NCBI RefSeq assembly: GCF_022770205.1
Contig: NZ_JALEIK010000030.1
Span: 1 to 36,984, forward strand
Direction of reading: 5' to 3'
Source: Helicobacter sp.
Lineage (GTDB): Bacteria > Campylobacterota > Campylobacteria > Campylobacterales > Helicobacteraceae
Length of the DNA: 36,984 nt
Positions 25,915-34,345 of the stretch are shown here, piece by piece. The notes under the pieces were generated by a model. The model was given only the letters and a program-made list of their open reading frames with translations. It had not been told where the DNA came from and did no database searches. Position 1 is the stretch's first letter. Every line of letters begins with the position of its first letter. A program made the translations under genes and the position numbers.

Positions 25915-27837
25915 TTATTCTAGCAAGCCTTTAGCAACTTTAACGACATTTTCCACGCTAAAACCAAAATATTTAAAGAGAATATCCCCCTTACCACTTG
26001 CACCAAAACTTTGCATTCCAAGCACACAATCCGCAAAGACATACCATTCTAAGCCCCTGCCTGCTTCAATAGCTAGCGCCTTGCCTTGCAATAAGGAATC
26101 CTTATACGCTTTATCTTGCTGTAAAAACAAATCATAGCAAGGCACGCTCACAACACGCACAGCAATCCCTTCACTCTCTAAAGCCTCCGCACTTCTTAAT
26201 GCAAGTGCCACCTCACTGCCTGTGGCAAGTAGTGTGAGTTGCGCCTTTTTAATGGAATCCTTTTTAACATACGCCCCCCTTGACACGCTATTTTTATCCA
26301 CCTGCTCTAAAAGTGGCAAATCTTGACGACTTAGCACAAAAGCACTTGGCATTTCTAACTCTAAGGCAACCTGCCAACACGCAATGTTTTCAAAAGCATC
26401 ACAAGGGCGAAAAACATTCAAATTTGGCATTGCGCGGAAATGACTAAGCTGCTCAACAGGCTCGTGTGTTGCCCCATCCTCACCCACTCCAATGCTATCG
26501 TGCGTCCAGATATAAAACACTTTAGAGTGCATAAGGCTTGCTACGCGCACGCTAGGCGACATATAATCGCTAAAGACAAAAAATGTCGCACAAAAGGGTA
26601 AAAACAATCCATAATTTGCTAGCGCATTACTAATTGCACCCATTGCGTGTTCACGGATTCCAAAATGCAAATTGCGCCCCTTTGGAAAATCGCCCAAATC
26701 TTTTAATTCTGTATTATTAGAAGGTGCTAAATCCGCACTTCCTCCAATAAATCCGGGCAATGCCTTAGCAATTGCATTTAAAATCATTCCATTGCTTGTG
26801 CGTGTTGCCATTGTCCCTTGCGCAAAACTTGGATACACAATCTTAGAAAAATCAGGGTTTAACATTTGCTCCAAAAGCTCTTTTTTATCGCTTTGCTCCA
26901 GTACTTTTTGCCAAGTGTGATTTGCTAATACACCAAGCTCAGCAGTGTTTTTAAAGCGTAATGCAGAAGCATTTGGGATAAAAAACTTTGCCTCCGGATT
27001 AAAACCTAACTTCTCTTTAGAAAGCGCAATCTCTTCTTCTCCTAATGGTGCACCGTGCGCTTTGTGCGAGCCACAAAGACTTTGTGCACCTTTTGCAATC
27101 TGTGTTTTTGCGATGATTAACACAGGCTTGCTTGAAGCTTTTGCTTGCTCTAAAGCCCTATCAATCTCTAAAAAATTATGCCCATCAACACTTAAAACTT
27201 CCCAACCTTGCGCTTTAAAACGCTCTTTAACATCCTCACTCCACGCAATCTCACATTCACCTTCAATCGTAATATTATTAGAATCATAAATCACAATCAA
27301 ATTATCTAGCTTGTGATGCCCAGCAAGCGAGCAAGCCTCATAGGAAATCCCCTCTTGCAAATCCCCATCACCACAAAAACAATACACCTTATGATTGATT
27401 AAATCCTTGCCTAAAAGATTGCAAGAGAGCTTTCCTGCCATCGCAAAGCCCACTGCATTTGCCACACCCTGCCCTAACGGACCTGTGGTAATCTCAACAC
27501 CCGGAGTGTGCTTGTATTCGGGGTGTCCGGGAGTTTTAGAACCAAGCTTTCTAAAACCTTTTAAATCCTCCAAACTCACATCAAAGCCCCATAAGTGTAG
27601 CAAAGAATACACAAGCGCACTTGCGTGTCCTCCGCTAAAAACCAATCTATCGCGATTAATCCATTGCGGATTGTTTGGATTTAGTCTAATATGGAATCCC
27701 AAAACCACTGCAATATCTGCTAATCCCATAGGAGCACCCGGATGCCCGCTATTTGCATTTTGCACCATATCTGCACACAAAAATCGCAAAGAATTAGCCA
27801 TTAAAGTGTATGCGCTAAGCTCTTTTTCATCTAACAT
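25915..27837 (-). CDS. tkt: Transketolase
   Basis: Thiamine-diphosphate enzyme of the pentose phosphate pathway that moves two-carbon units between sugar phosphates. The cofactor motif runs from GDGDLQEGISYEA to SNNITIEG (about 155-200), with TGPLGQGVANAVG upstream. The pyrimidine-binding domain holds GIREHAMGA (about 400) with its catalytic Glu, and THDSIGVGEDGATHEPVEQL. Length 640 aa is close to the usual 650-660. It leads addB; thiamine synthesis by thiG is 8 kb away. Confidence 0.95.
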   Translation of the reverse strand: MLDEKELSAYTLMANSLRFLCADMVQNANSGHPGAPMGLADIAVVLGFHIRLNPNNPQWINRDRLVFSGGHASALVYSLLHLWGFDVSLEDLKGFRKLGSKTPGHPEYKHTPGVEITTGPLGQGVANAVGFAMAGKLSCNLLGKDLINHKVYCFCGDGDLQEGISYEACSLAGHHKLDNLIVIYDSNNITIEGECEIAWSEDVKERFKAQGWEVLSVDGHNFLEIDRALEQAKASSKPVLIIAKTQIAKGAQSLCGSHKAHGAPLGEEEIALSKEKLGFNPEAKFFIPNASALRFKNTAELGVLANHTWQKVLEQSDKKELLEQMLNPDFSKIVYPSFAQGTMATRTSNGMILNAIAKALPGFIGGSADLAPSNNTELKDLGDFPKGRNLHFGIREHAMGAISNALANYGLFLPFCATFFVFSDYMSPSVRVASLMHSKVFYIWTHDSIGVGEDGATHEPVEQLSHFRAMPNLNVFRPCDAFENIACWQVALELEMPSAFVLSRQDLPLLEQVDKNSVSRGAYVKKDSIKKAQLTLLATGSEVALALRSAEALESEGIAVRVVSVPCYDLFLQQDKAYKDSLLQGKALAIEAGRGLEWYVFADCVLGMQSFGASGKGDILFKYFGFSVENVVKVAKGLLE

Positions 27838-27950
27838 TTAATCCCTTTATTTGCGATGACAAAGCGTATCGCACATTAAATTTGAGCAAGGATTCTACTA
27901 CAAAATCTCTTAGAATCTTTTCAATCACTATCACTCTTTTTGCAATTGTA

Positions 27951-28649
27951 TTAATTCCTAACTTTCAAAAACTCACTATACAATTCATCTAGCCTTCTTA
28001 ACTCCTCTATATGCTCGCTAGTTTTTTGTGCTTGCGATTCCAATAAATCCAATCTCTTTTTTAAATAAGTAAAGAGTTGGTAAGAAACATCTGGAATCTT
28101 GTTTAAATCATCGCTCATACCCTTAATAATATTTCTTGCTGGAATCCCAACAGCAGTAGAGTTTGGTGGAACAGAACGGATGACCACAGAATTTGCTCCA
28201 ATCTTTGAATGCGCACCTATGACAATATTTCCTAATATTTTTGCTCCTGCCCCCAAAATAACATAATCCTCAATAGTCGGATGGCGTTTCACTCTCTCTA
28301 AACTCACCCCCCCTAAACTCACACCTTGATAAATCGTAACTTCATTGCCTATTTCTGCTGTTTCACCAATCACCACTCCAATCCCGTGATCAATAAACAC
28401 GCGATGTCCAATCTTACAAGCTGGATGAATGTCAATATTTGTCATCCATTGCGTAATCCCCATAATCGCCCTTGCTAAAACCCTAAAACCTCTCAAATAT
28501 AATTTATGTGCGATTCTATAATGCACCAAAGCAATAAGCCCGGGATAATTAAACAATAACTCCACTTTAGAATTAATTGCAGGATCTTTTTCTAAAATCA
28601 CTGCACAATCCTCTTTAATTGTCCCAAAAAGCGTTGTTGCATACTTCAA
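27951..28649 (-). CDS. cysE: Serine O-acetyltransferase
   Basis: Makes O-acetylserine from serine and acetyl-CoA, the first step to cysteine. Residues about 60-170 form a left-handed beta helix of hexapeptide repeats (for example GVVIGETAEIGNEVTIYQG, ILGAGAKILGNIVIGAHSKIG), with catalytic IDHGIG at about 88-93 and HPT at about 123. The C-terminal tail, where cysteine feedback acts in relatives, is long and charged. A G7 tract (plus-strand C7 at 28307-28313) encodes Leu-Gly-Gly-Val. Its ATG overlaps the speA stop (ATGA). Confidence 0.93.
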   Translation of the reverse strand: MKYATTLFGTIKEDCAVILEKDPAINSKVELLFNYPGLIALVHYRIAHKLYLRGFRVLARAIMGITQWMTNIDIHPACKIGHRVFIDHGIGVVIGETAEIGNEVTIYQGVSLGGVSLERVKRHPTIEDYVILGAGAKILGNIVIGAHSKIGANSVVIRSVPPNSTAVGIPARNIIKGMSDDLNKIPDVSYQLFTYLKKRLDLLESQAQKTSEHIEELRRLDELYSEFLKVRN

Positions 28650-30502
28650 GGCATTTCCCCTTCGCTTTTAAACACCGTTCTTAAATACCCATTTTCACTA
28701 AGCATTACATACAATTGCCCCAAAACCTCCTTTTTTGCCTCCTCTGGAATCTCCTCGCTTTCATCTAAGCGTTGCTTTAAGAAACGCTCAATCTCTTTTG
28801 TGTCATAGTCTAAATCATCTAACACATCTAAAATCGTTTGTGCTTCCAAAAGATTTTCAATGCTATAACCCCCCTCTTCCTCATCAAAAACCACACTAAA
28901 TTCTGTCGGATGCGTAAAAAGATTATGGCGCATTCCAAGCACTTCTTGATACGCTCCTACTAAAAAGAATCCTAAAAAATACTCCTCCTTATTCACATCA
29001 ATGTCGTGTAAAAACAAGGGCGCATTTTTATCAAAAGCAATTTCTCCATCGCTATCACAAGTAATATCCCAAAGGCTTGCACTTCTTGTTGGACGCTTGT
29101 TTAATCTATCCAATGGAATCACTGGAAAATTCTGCATAAGCCCCCAATAATCTGGCAAACTTTGAAAAAAACTACAATTTAGCAAATACCGCTCTTGCAC
29201 CTGCTCTTGGATTCTAATAATATCGCTATGGTTTTTGTGCTTTAAAATCTTAATCACTTTTTTAATGATTAAATACACAAGCACTTCTGTATTACTTCTA
29301 TCTTGCAAATCAATATAACCCAAATCAAAAAGCGTCAAAAGCGATTCCATATGCTCTAAGCTATCGTGCAAATATTCAATCGCATAGCGTTCATTAATCG
29401 TGTGATACAAATCCAATAATTCCTCAACAAGTGGCGGATTTTTCTCTTTTAAATGCAGTGCCTTCTCATCATACTCTTGCGAAAAGAGTTCTAAAACTGG
29501 AGAGATGAGCACAGCGTGGCTTGCAGAAACATAACGCCCAGATTCTATAAAAATATCTGGCTCTGGCTCTTGTTTATTCTTTGCAATCTCCTTGAGCGTA
29601 AAAACAACATTTCCGCTAAACTCTGCTAGCGTGTAGTTACGATTCTGCTGATTTTCGTGTTGCGCATACTCCACTGCTAACCCACCACCAATATTCACGC
29701 TATTTAGATTCTTTGCTCCCATTTTACGCAACTCTGCATAGATATTCCCAGCCTCACGCAGAGCTTTTTTCAAAGGAGAAATATCGCTAATTTGACTCCC
29801 AATATGAAAATGAATCATTGTAAATTTATCTAAAAGCTTATTTTTTTGTAAAAGAGAAATGGCTTCTACAAGCTCTGTTGCGGTTAAACCAAACTTAGAA
29901 TTAATCCCCCCGCTCTTTGCCCAGATTCCAACTCCCGTGCTATGCAATCTTATTCTAAGTCCAATACACGGATAAGGCTTACCAAGCGTTTTTGCCACTT
30001 CAATAATCGTTTCAAGCTCGTTTAAGCCTTCAATGGTTAGCGTAATATCGTGTCCCATTTTTGCAGCAATAAAGCCTAAAGAAATCATCTCCTTATCTTT
30101 AAACCCATTCACCATAATGGGCGCATTGTCATTGGTATAAGCCATTGCAATAATAAGCTCAGATTTGCTCCCAGCTTCTAACCCATAGCAACGCTCAATA
30201 TTTTGCTCCATTAGTGGCAAAATAAAATTTGGATAATGATTAACCTTGATAGGAAAAACTGCCTTAAAACAGCCTTTGTAATGGTGTTCCTTAATAGAAG
30301 ATTCAAAATTTGTAAAAATTTTCTCCACTTGCTTTTTAATCAAATGTGGAAAACGCATAAGCAAAGGACCACGATAACCATCCTCACGCACTTGCTTAAC
30401 AATATCAATCAAAGCAGGCTTGCATTTATGATTAACCTTTACTTGTCCATCTTCTATAATAAAATCATCTTTTCCCCAATAATCAATCCCATAATCCACC
30501 AT
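28646..30502 (-). CDS. speA: Biosynthetic arginine decarboxylase
   Basis: PLP enzyme that turns arginine into agmatine for polyamine synthesis. The N-terminal alanine-racemase-like barrel holds the cofactor lysine in FPIKVN (about residue 87-92), the HFHIGSQ strand (about 233-239) and SVNIGGGLAVEY (about 266-277). The C-terminal domain carries the Cys near D-I-T-C-D-S-D-G-E that completes the active site in trans. I start at ATG 30502 (618 aa); a TTG two codons upstream (30508) has no room for a ribosome site. Translationally coupled to cysE and 9 nt downstream of the mini-protein gene. Confidence 0.92.
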   Translation of the reverse strand: MVDYGIDYWGKDDFIIEDGQVKVNHKCKPALIDIVKQVREDGYRGPLLMRFPHLIKKQVEKIFTNFESSIKEHHYKGCFKAVFPIKVNHYPNFILPLMEQNIERCYGLEAGSKSELIIAMAYTNDNAPIMVNGFKDKEMISLGFIAAKMGHDITLTIEGLNELETIIEVAKTLGKPYPCIGLRIRLHSTGVGIWAKSGGINSKFGLTATELVEAISLLQKNKLLDKFTMIHFHIGSQISDISPLKKALREAGNIYAELRKMGAKNLNSVNIGGGLAVEYAQHENQQNRNYTLAEFSGNVVFTLKEIAKNKQEPEPDIFIESGRYVSASHAVLISPVLELFSQEYDEKALHLKEKNPPLVEELLDLYHTINERYAIEYLHDSLEHMESLLTLFDLGYIDLQDRSNTEVLVYLIIKKVIKILKHKNHSDIIRIQEQVQERYLLNCSFFQSLPDYWGLMQNFPVIPLDRLNKRPTRSASLWDITCDSDGEIAFDKNAPLFLHDIDVNKEEYFLGFFLVGAYQEVLGMRHNLFTHPTEFSVVFDEEEGGYSIENLLEAQTILDVLDDLDYDTKEIERFLKQRLDESEEIPEEAKKEVLGQLYVMLSENGYLRTVFKSEGEMP

Positions 30503-30511
30503 AGCCAATCT

Positions 30512-30724
30512 TTAAGCTTTAATGTCCAACAAAGTTTGCATCATAGAATCTGAAGTTTTAATAGTTTGCGCATTTGCTTCTGTTCCATTTTGCTCTGCCA
30601 TTTGTTCTACCATTTGTTCTGTTAAATCTGTATTAGAAGTTTCTAAAGTTCCATTTTGCACATTTGCGCCCATTCCGCCTTGTCCCACAAACACATCATA
30701 TCCATAATTTCCGCCAATTGTCAT
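30512..30724 (-). CDS. 70-aa protein with a flagellar rod/hook C-terminal motif
   Basis: Residues 26-70 (beginning LETSNTDLTEQMVEQM, ending in A-N-A-Q-T-I-K-T-S-D-S-M-M-Q-T-L-L) match the C-terminal helix of flagellar rod/hook proteins such as FlgG and FlgE: S-N-V-D-L-x-x-x-x-x-x-M-I-x-x-Q-R-x-x-x-A-N-x-K-x-I-x-T-x-D-x-M-L-x-x-L. In place of Q-R-x-Y/F it has Q-N-G-T-E. Residues 1-25 are glycine-rich without a domain. AAGGAGA precedes the ATG. Possibly a rod cap, anti-assembly or export-signal peptide; or a stand-alone D0-like helix with another job. Confidence in its being translated is high, in function low. Confidence 0.75.
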   Translation of the reverse strand: MTIGGNYGYDVFVGQGGMGANVQNGTLETSNTDLTEQMVEQMAEQNGTEANAQTIKTSDSMMQTLLDIKA

Positions 30725-30756
30725 AATTATCTCCTTAAATAAAAATGCAAAAACTA

Positions 30757-30795
30757 TAACTAAAAATAACTAAAAATAACTAAAAATAACTAAAA
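30757..30795 (-). repeat. 10-bp tandem repeat upstream of a -10 box
   Basis: TAAAAATAAC is repeated three times perfectly (30761-30790) with partial units on both sides. On the minus strand this gives T-tracts every 10 bp immediately upstream of TATAGT (30758-30753), 29 nt before the ATG at 30724. T-tracts spaced by a helical turn act as upstream promoter elements in Campylobacter and Helicobacter. Repeat slippage could alter promoter strength. Confidence 0.7.
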
Positions 30796-30844
30796 GCGAC
30801 GCAGTAAATCTTTAGAATTGTAAAATTTTAAGCAATCTTGTAGA

Positions 30845-30869
30845 ATTCAAGCCCCAAAAAGGCTTGAAT
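30845..30869 (-). terminator. 9-bp stem-loop after the flavoprotein gene
   Basis: ATTCAAGCC (30845-30853) and GGCTTGAAT (30861-30869) are perfectly complementary with a CCAAAAA loop. It lies 8 nt beyond the stop of the minus-strand flavoprotein gene. There is no T-run after the stem, so it is a weak terminator or an mRNA-stabilising end. Confidence 0.6.
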
Positions 30870-30876
30870 CAGAGCA

Positions 30877-31476
30877 TTATCTTGAACCCTTAAAATCGTG
30901 GATAACTACAACACTTCCTGCAATATCACTTAAAATTGCGCAAGCCGTTTCTGTCGCACTTCCCATAGCGCAAGCTACCATCGTTGTAACTCCAGACACG
31001 ATTCCAGCAGCATAAATCCCTTCTTTAACCACATTGCGCCCACTAACCTCTAAGCGGATTTTTCCCGGTTTTGGCATAAGCGTATGGGGCTTTACAAAAG
31101 ATTCTAAGCCCTTGATATTGCACGCATTTGCTCCTGTTGCCACAATCACATAATCTGCCTTTTTAGCAAATCCTGCGCCAATGACTTCAAAATTTCCTTT
31201 CTCACCACGGATTTCTGTTACTTCACTTTCTACAAACTCCACTTTTGCAAGCTTGCTTAATTGTTCTTTTGTGGAAGAAATAATTTCCTCGCCATTAATC
31301 CCCGCCCTAAACAAAGGCACATTATACACATCAGCCTTGTATAAATCTGCCTCTTTGCCACCTTTTTCAATGATGCTTAACTCAAAGTCAAGCTCCCCTT
31401 TAATCGCACTTGCAAGCACCAATGCCGCACTTAATCCTGCAACTGATCCACCAATGATTACAACTTTTTTTGCCAT
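30877..31476 (-). CDS. Short FAD-dependent oxidoreductase (thioredoxin reductase-like fold)
   Basis: 199 aa with the Rossmann FAD motif IIGGSVAGLSAAL (residues 7-19), an ATGANA second strand (about 114-119) and a C-terminal GIYAAGIVSG (about 152-161) typical of the FAD-binding half of pyridine-nucleotide-disulfide reductases. It lacks the NAD(P)H-binding domain and any C-x-x-C, so it is not a thioredoxin reductase; a partner protein might supply electrons. The first strand is intact (start after AAGGAAAA). Substrate unknown. Confidence 0.75.
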   Translation of the reverse strand: MAKKVVIIGGSVAGLSAALVLASAIKGELDFELSIIEKGGKEADLYKADVYNVPLFRAGINGEEIISSTKEQLSKLAKVEFVESEVTEIRGEKGNFEVIGAGFAKKADYVIVATGANACNIKGLESFVKPHTLMPKPGKIRLEVSGRNVVKEGIYAAGIVSGVTTMVACAMGSATETACAILSDIAGSVVVIHDFKGSR

Positions 31477-31525
31477 AGTTTTCCTTTATTTTTAAATTGA
31501 CTCCACCCACCCTTCCACCTTGAAG

Positions 31526-31765
31526 CTAATATCCTTTCATATTTAGGATTTTATACCCTTCACAACCCTCTTCCAACCCTAAATCACAAACCTTGCCAAA
31601 ATATTCCTTAGCAATTTTAAGATTCTGCCTTACGCCTTCCCCTTCAACATACATTAATCCAAGATTAGAGCGACCTTGAGCTACTTCACAAGCCTTTTTA
31701 AAATCTTTAATATCTATTGCAAACAGCATTCCACACAATGCTACTAAAGCCACAAAAATTCTCAT
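31526..31765 (-). CDS. Short secreted Sel1/Hcp-like protein, 79 aa
   Basis: Signal peptide at residues 1-16 (MRIFVALVALCGMLFA), then a single Sel1-like repeat: LGLMYVEGEGVRQN followed by AKEYFGKVCDLGLEEGC. Helicobacter cysteine-rich (Hcp) proteins carry several such 36-residue units with paired Cys. Here the first unit is compressed (KACEVAQGRSNLG) and has lost residues, so the protein looks like a shortened Hcp paralogue, though it is open and well placed 8 nt after pyrF. Periplasmic or secreted by inference. Confidence 0.6.
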   Translation of the reverse strand: MRIFVALVALCGMLFAIDIKDFKKACEVAQGRSNLGLMYVEGEGVRQNLKIAKEYFGKVCDLGLEEGCEGYKILNMKGY

Positions 31766-31773
31766 AATAACCC

Positions 31774-32463
31774 TTATTCTAAATTCTCTAAAATCGTTTC
31801 TATAACTTTTTTAGGATTTTCCGCTTGGTAAATAGGGCGTCCAACAACAATAAAATCGCTTTTAGCATCCTTTGCATCTTGCAAGGTTGCCACACGCTTT
31901 TGATCCCCAACACTCTGCCCAAAGGGACGGATTGCAGGAGTGAGTGTTAAAAACGCATCGCCTAACTGCTCTTTTACCGCCAAAGATTCCGCACAAGAGC
32001 AAACCACACCATTTACTCCACATTCCTTAGCCATCTTAGCAAACTCTAGCACCTGCGTTGCAAGCCCTGTGTGATAGATTGCAAAAAAACTTTCCACATC
32101 AAAACTAGTAAGTGCCGTTACCGCCATTACAAGTGGTGGATTAGGAATCTTTTTTAAGCGTGCCATTACCTCTAGCATTGCCTCCTTCCCACTGCTTGCG
32201 TGAATGGTAAGCATATCCACATTAAGTGCAGCTATGGATTCCACACCATCACCCATTGTGTTTGGAATGTCATACAACTTTAAATCTAAAAAAATCTTAA
32301 ATTGTGGATTGAATGCTTTAATTTCTTCTAAAAAAGGCGCACCATCGCGGATAAAACTTCTTAACCCAACCTTTACCCAAAGAGAATGTATATCCTTTAG
32401 CGACTCTAAAAGTGCTAGATTCTCTCTCTTGCTTGGTAAATCTAAGGCTATACAAAGTTTCAT
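31774..32463 (-). CDS. pyrF: Orotidine 5'-phosphate decarboxylase
   Basis: Last step of UMP synthesis. ALDLPSKRENL at the start gives the first catalytic Asp, and DLKLYDIPNTM (about 60-70) is the diagnostic D-x-K-x-x-D-I-P-x-T active site. PAIRPFG near the end binds phosphate, followed by VVGRPI. Length 229 aa. Its ATG overlaps the nusB stop (ATGA). Confidence 0.95.
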   Translation of the reverse strand: MKLCIALDLPSKRENLALLESLKDIHSLWVKVGLRSFIRDGAPFLEEIKAFNPQFKIFLDLKLYDIPNTMGDGVESIAALNVDMLTIHASSGKEAMLEVMARLKKIPNPPLVMAVTALTSFDVESFFAIYHTGLATQVLEFAKMAKECGVNGVVCSCAESLAVKEQLGDAFLTLTPAIRPFGQSVGDQKRVATLQDAKDAKSDFIVVGRPIYQAENPKKVIETILENLE

Positions 32464-33059
32464 TTTCCTGTCTTTTTAATTGTAAAATGTTTTTTAGCAG
32501 ACACAGCCTTTACAGAAGGGGTATTTTGCCTTCTAGCCCCAGTTTTATAATCCTTTCTGTTTTTAAAAAACTTCTCTTTAGGGGCATTGTTTACACTCCT
32601 AACAACCTGCTCTTCTTTTTGTGATTCCTGCAATGCTTCTTTTATGTCCTCCAAACTCATTGTCGCATTATTTGCGATTCCATCTAAGATTCCATTAATA
32701 AACTTTGTAGAGGCTTCATTGCTAAAGTTTTTAGTAATTTCTAATGCCTCATTAATCACAATTGCCCTCTCCGTTTTGCTAAAAATTATCTCATACGCCC
32801 CAAGACGCAAAATTGCACGCTCCATATCACCAATGCGCTCAAAATCCCAATTTTTAATCTGATGCTTAATGCGCAAATCAAGTGCATCTAATTCTTCTAA
32901 AACACCATTAAACAAAGACTTTGCAAACGCACTTTGTGCATTTTTAATCTTTTGTTCACTTAAAATTTCATCTACAAACTTCGCAATTCCATCATTGCCA
33001 CTTCCATAAGCATACAAAAGTTGCGCTACAACCTCTCTTGCCTGTGTGCGTGTTGCCAT
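32460..33059 (-). CDS. nusB: Transcription antitermination factor NusB with a basic C-terminal tail
   Basis: NusB binds boxA RNA with ribosomal protein S10 (NusE) for rRNA antitermination. The conserved helical core (residues 1-135) includes TRTQAREVVAQLLYAYG, ERAILRLGAYEI and the VINEALEITKNFSN turn before KFINGILD. The family is usually 130-150 aa, so the last ~60 residues are an extension. Residues 160-199 contain 14 Lys/Arg and end FTIKKTGK; this could add nonspecific RNA binding. The tail is in frame and runs directly into the pyrF overlap, so it is not a sequencing artefact of a missed stop. Confidence 0.88.
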   Translation of the reverse strand: MATRTQAREVVAQLLYAYGSGNDGIAKFVDEILSEQKIKNAQSAFAKSLFNGVLEELDALDLRIKHQIKNWDFERIGDMERAILRLGAYEIIFSKTERAIVINEALEITKNFSNEASTKFINGILDGIANNATMSLEDIKEALQESQKEEQVVRSVNNAPKEKFFKNRKDYKTGARRQNTPSVKAVSAKKHFTIKKTGK

Positions 33060-33530
33060 TTACACGCCAAGCTTTCTATAAAGATTAACAAGCTCAATCA
33101 AACCCGCCATTGATTCAAAGCCCTTATTACCAGCCTTTGTTCCCGCACGCTCAATTGCTTGTTCAATACTATCTGTTGTTAGCACACCAAAAGTTACTGC
33201 CGCTCCATAGCGCACCGTTACATTTGCGATTCCTTTTGTTGCCTCTGCACTCACATAATCAAAATGCGGTGTAGAACCCCGAATAATCGCTCCTAGACAA
33301 CAAACCCCATCAAAATCACCCTGTGAAAGCACTTTTTCTAAAGCAAAAGGAATCTCAAACGCCCCGGGCACTAGAATATGCGAAAGATTCTCATCCCTTC
33401 CTCCGTGCCGTAAGAAACAATCCCTAGCACCCTCTACCAATCTATCTGTAATTAAATGATTAAAACGGCTTGAAATGACTGCAATTTTCTCATCACCCAT
33501 TAACGCTAAACTTCCTTCAATAACCTGCAT
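33060..33530 (-). CDS. ribH: 6,7-dimethyl-8-ribityllumazine synthase
   Basis: Penultimate step of riboflavin synthesis. [16 protein letters not shown] (about 20-35), [13 protein letters not shown] and [15 protein letters not shown] contain the substrate-binding loops, with the catalytic His in P-H-F-D-Y. Length 156 aa. Directly adjacent to nusB (no spacer), a linkage kept in many bacteria. Confidence 0.95.
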   Translation of the reverse strand: MQVIEGSLALMGDEKIAVISSRFNHLITDRLVEGARDCFLRHGGRDENLSHILVPGAFEIPFALEKVLSQGDFDGVCCLGAIIRGSTPHFDYVSAEATKGIANVTVRYGAAVTFGVLTTDSIEQAIERAGTKAGNKGFESMAGLIELVNLYRKLGV

Positions 33531-33539
33531 TGCTATCCT

Positions 33540-34343
33540 TTATTTAATAATTGCGTTGATTGCTAAAATCTCTTGTGTAAGCCCTAAAAGCTCCTTTGGC
33601 GTTAGCATATTAGGACCATCACTTAGAGCTACACTAGGATTTGTATGCACTTCAGCAAACAATCCATCTATCCCAACAGCAGCTGCTGCACGCGCTAAAA
33701 TCGGAGCAAAAGAACTCTCTCCTCCACTTTTCCCCTTTAATCCCCCAGGCATTTGCACAGCGTGTGTTGCATCAAAAATCACCGGCGCAAAGGCACGCAT
33801 AATCGCCAAAGAGCGCATATCCACAACCAAATTCCCATAGCCAAAGCTATTGCCACGCTCTGTTAGGCAAATCCTATAATCTTGTGCGCTTTTAAAATCT
33901 GCATTTTGCACATTTGGATTCCGTATTTTTAGAGCCTTTAGCACGGAGTATTGCATATCTTGAGGACTCATAAATTGCCCCTTTTTAATATTAACCATCG
34001 CTTGCGTTTGCGCTGCTGCGACAATTAAATCCGTCTGCCGACACAAAAATGCTGGAATCTGCACAATATCAACAACTTCTGCCACAGACTTTGCTTGATG
34101 GCTTTCGTGAATATCAGTAAGAAGCTTATAACCAAACTTCTTTTTAATTTGCGCTAAAGATTCTAAACCCTTCTCCAAGCCCGGTCCGCGATAGGATTCT
34201 AAACTTGTGCGGTTAGCCTTATCAAAACTCGCTTTGAAGTAAAAATCAATCTTAGGATTTTTTGCTAAAGGCTGTAAAGATTCCGCAATTTCTTCTAAAA
34301 TTTCTTGATTTTCAATCACACAAGGTCCTGCAACAATAATCAT
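33540..34343 (-). CDS. kdsA: 3-deoxy-D-manno-octulosonate 8-phosphate synthase
   Basis: Condenses PEP with arabinose 5-phosphate to make KDO-8-P for lipopolysaccharide. GPCVIENQE (5-13) includes Cys7, a metal ligand in the metal-dependent class. [11 protein letters not shown] and RGPGLEKGL bind substrates, and [11 protein letters not shown] near residue 215 is typical. Length 267 aa. It ends 9 nt before ribH. Confidence 0.95.
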   Translation of the reverse strand: MIIVAGPCVIENQEILEEIAESLQPLAKNPKIDFYFKASFDKANRTSLESYRGPGLEKGLESLAQIKKKFGYKLLTDIHESHQAKSVAEVVDIVQIPAFLCRQTDLIVAAAQTQAMVNIKKGQFMSPQDMQYSVLKALKIRNPNVQNADFKSAQDYRICLTERGNSFGYGNLVVDMRSLAIMRAFAPVIFDATHAVQMPGGLKGKSGGESSFAPILARAAAAVGIDGLFAEVHTNPSVALSDGPNMLTPKELLGLTQEILAINAIIK

Positions 34344-34345
34344 TT

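Noticed and set aside
27892-27918. GATTCTA...TAGAATC inverted repeat downstream of cysE as its terminator
   Set aside because: Loop of 13 nt, no T-run on the cysE strand, and GATTCT-type words are common throughout this DNA.
28307-28313. C7 in cysE as a phase-variable tract
   Set aside because: Seven bases are near the lower limit, cysE is essential for cysteine synthesis and the codons encode conserved Gly-Gly.
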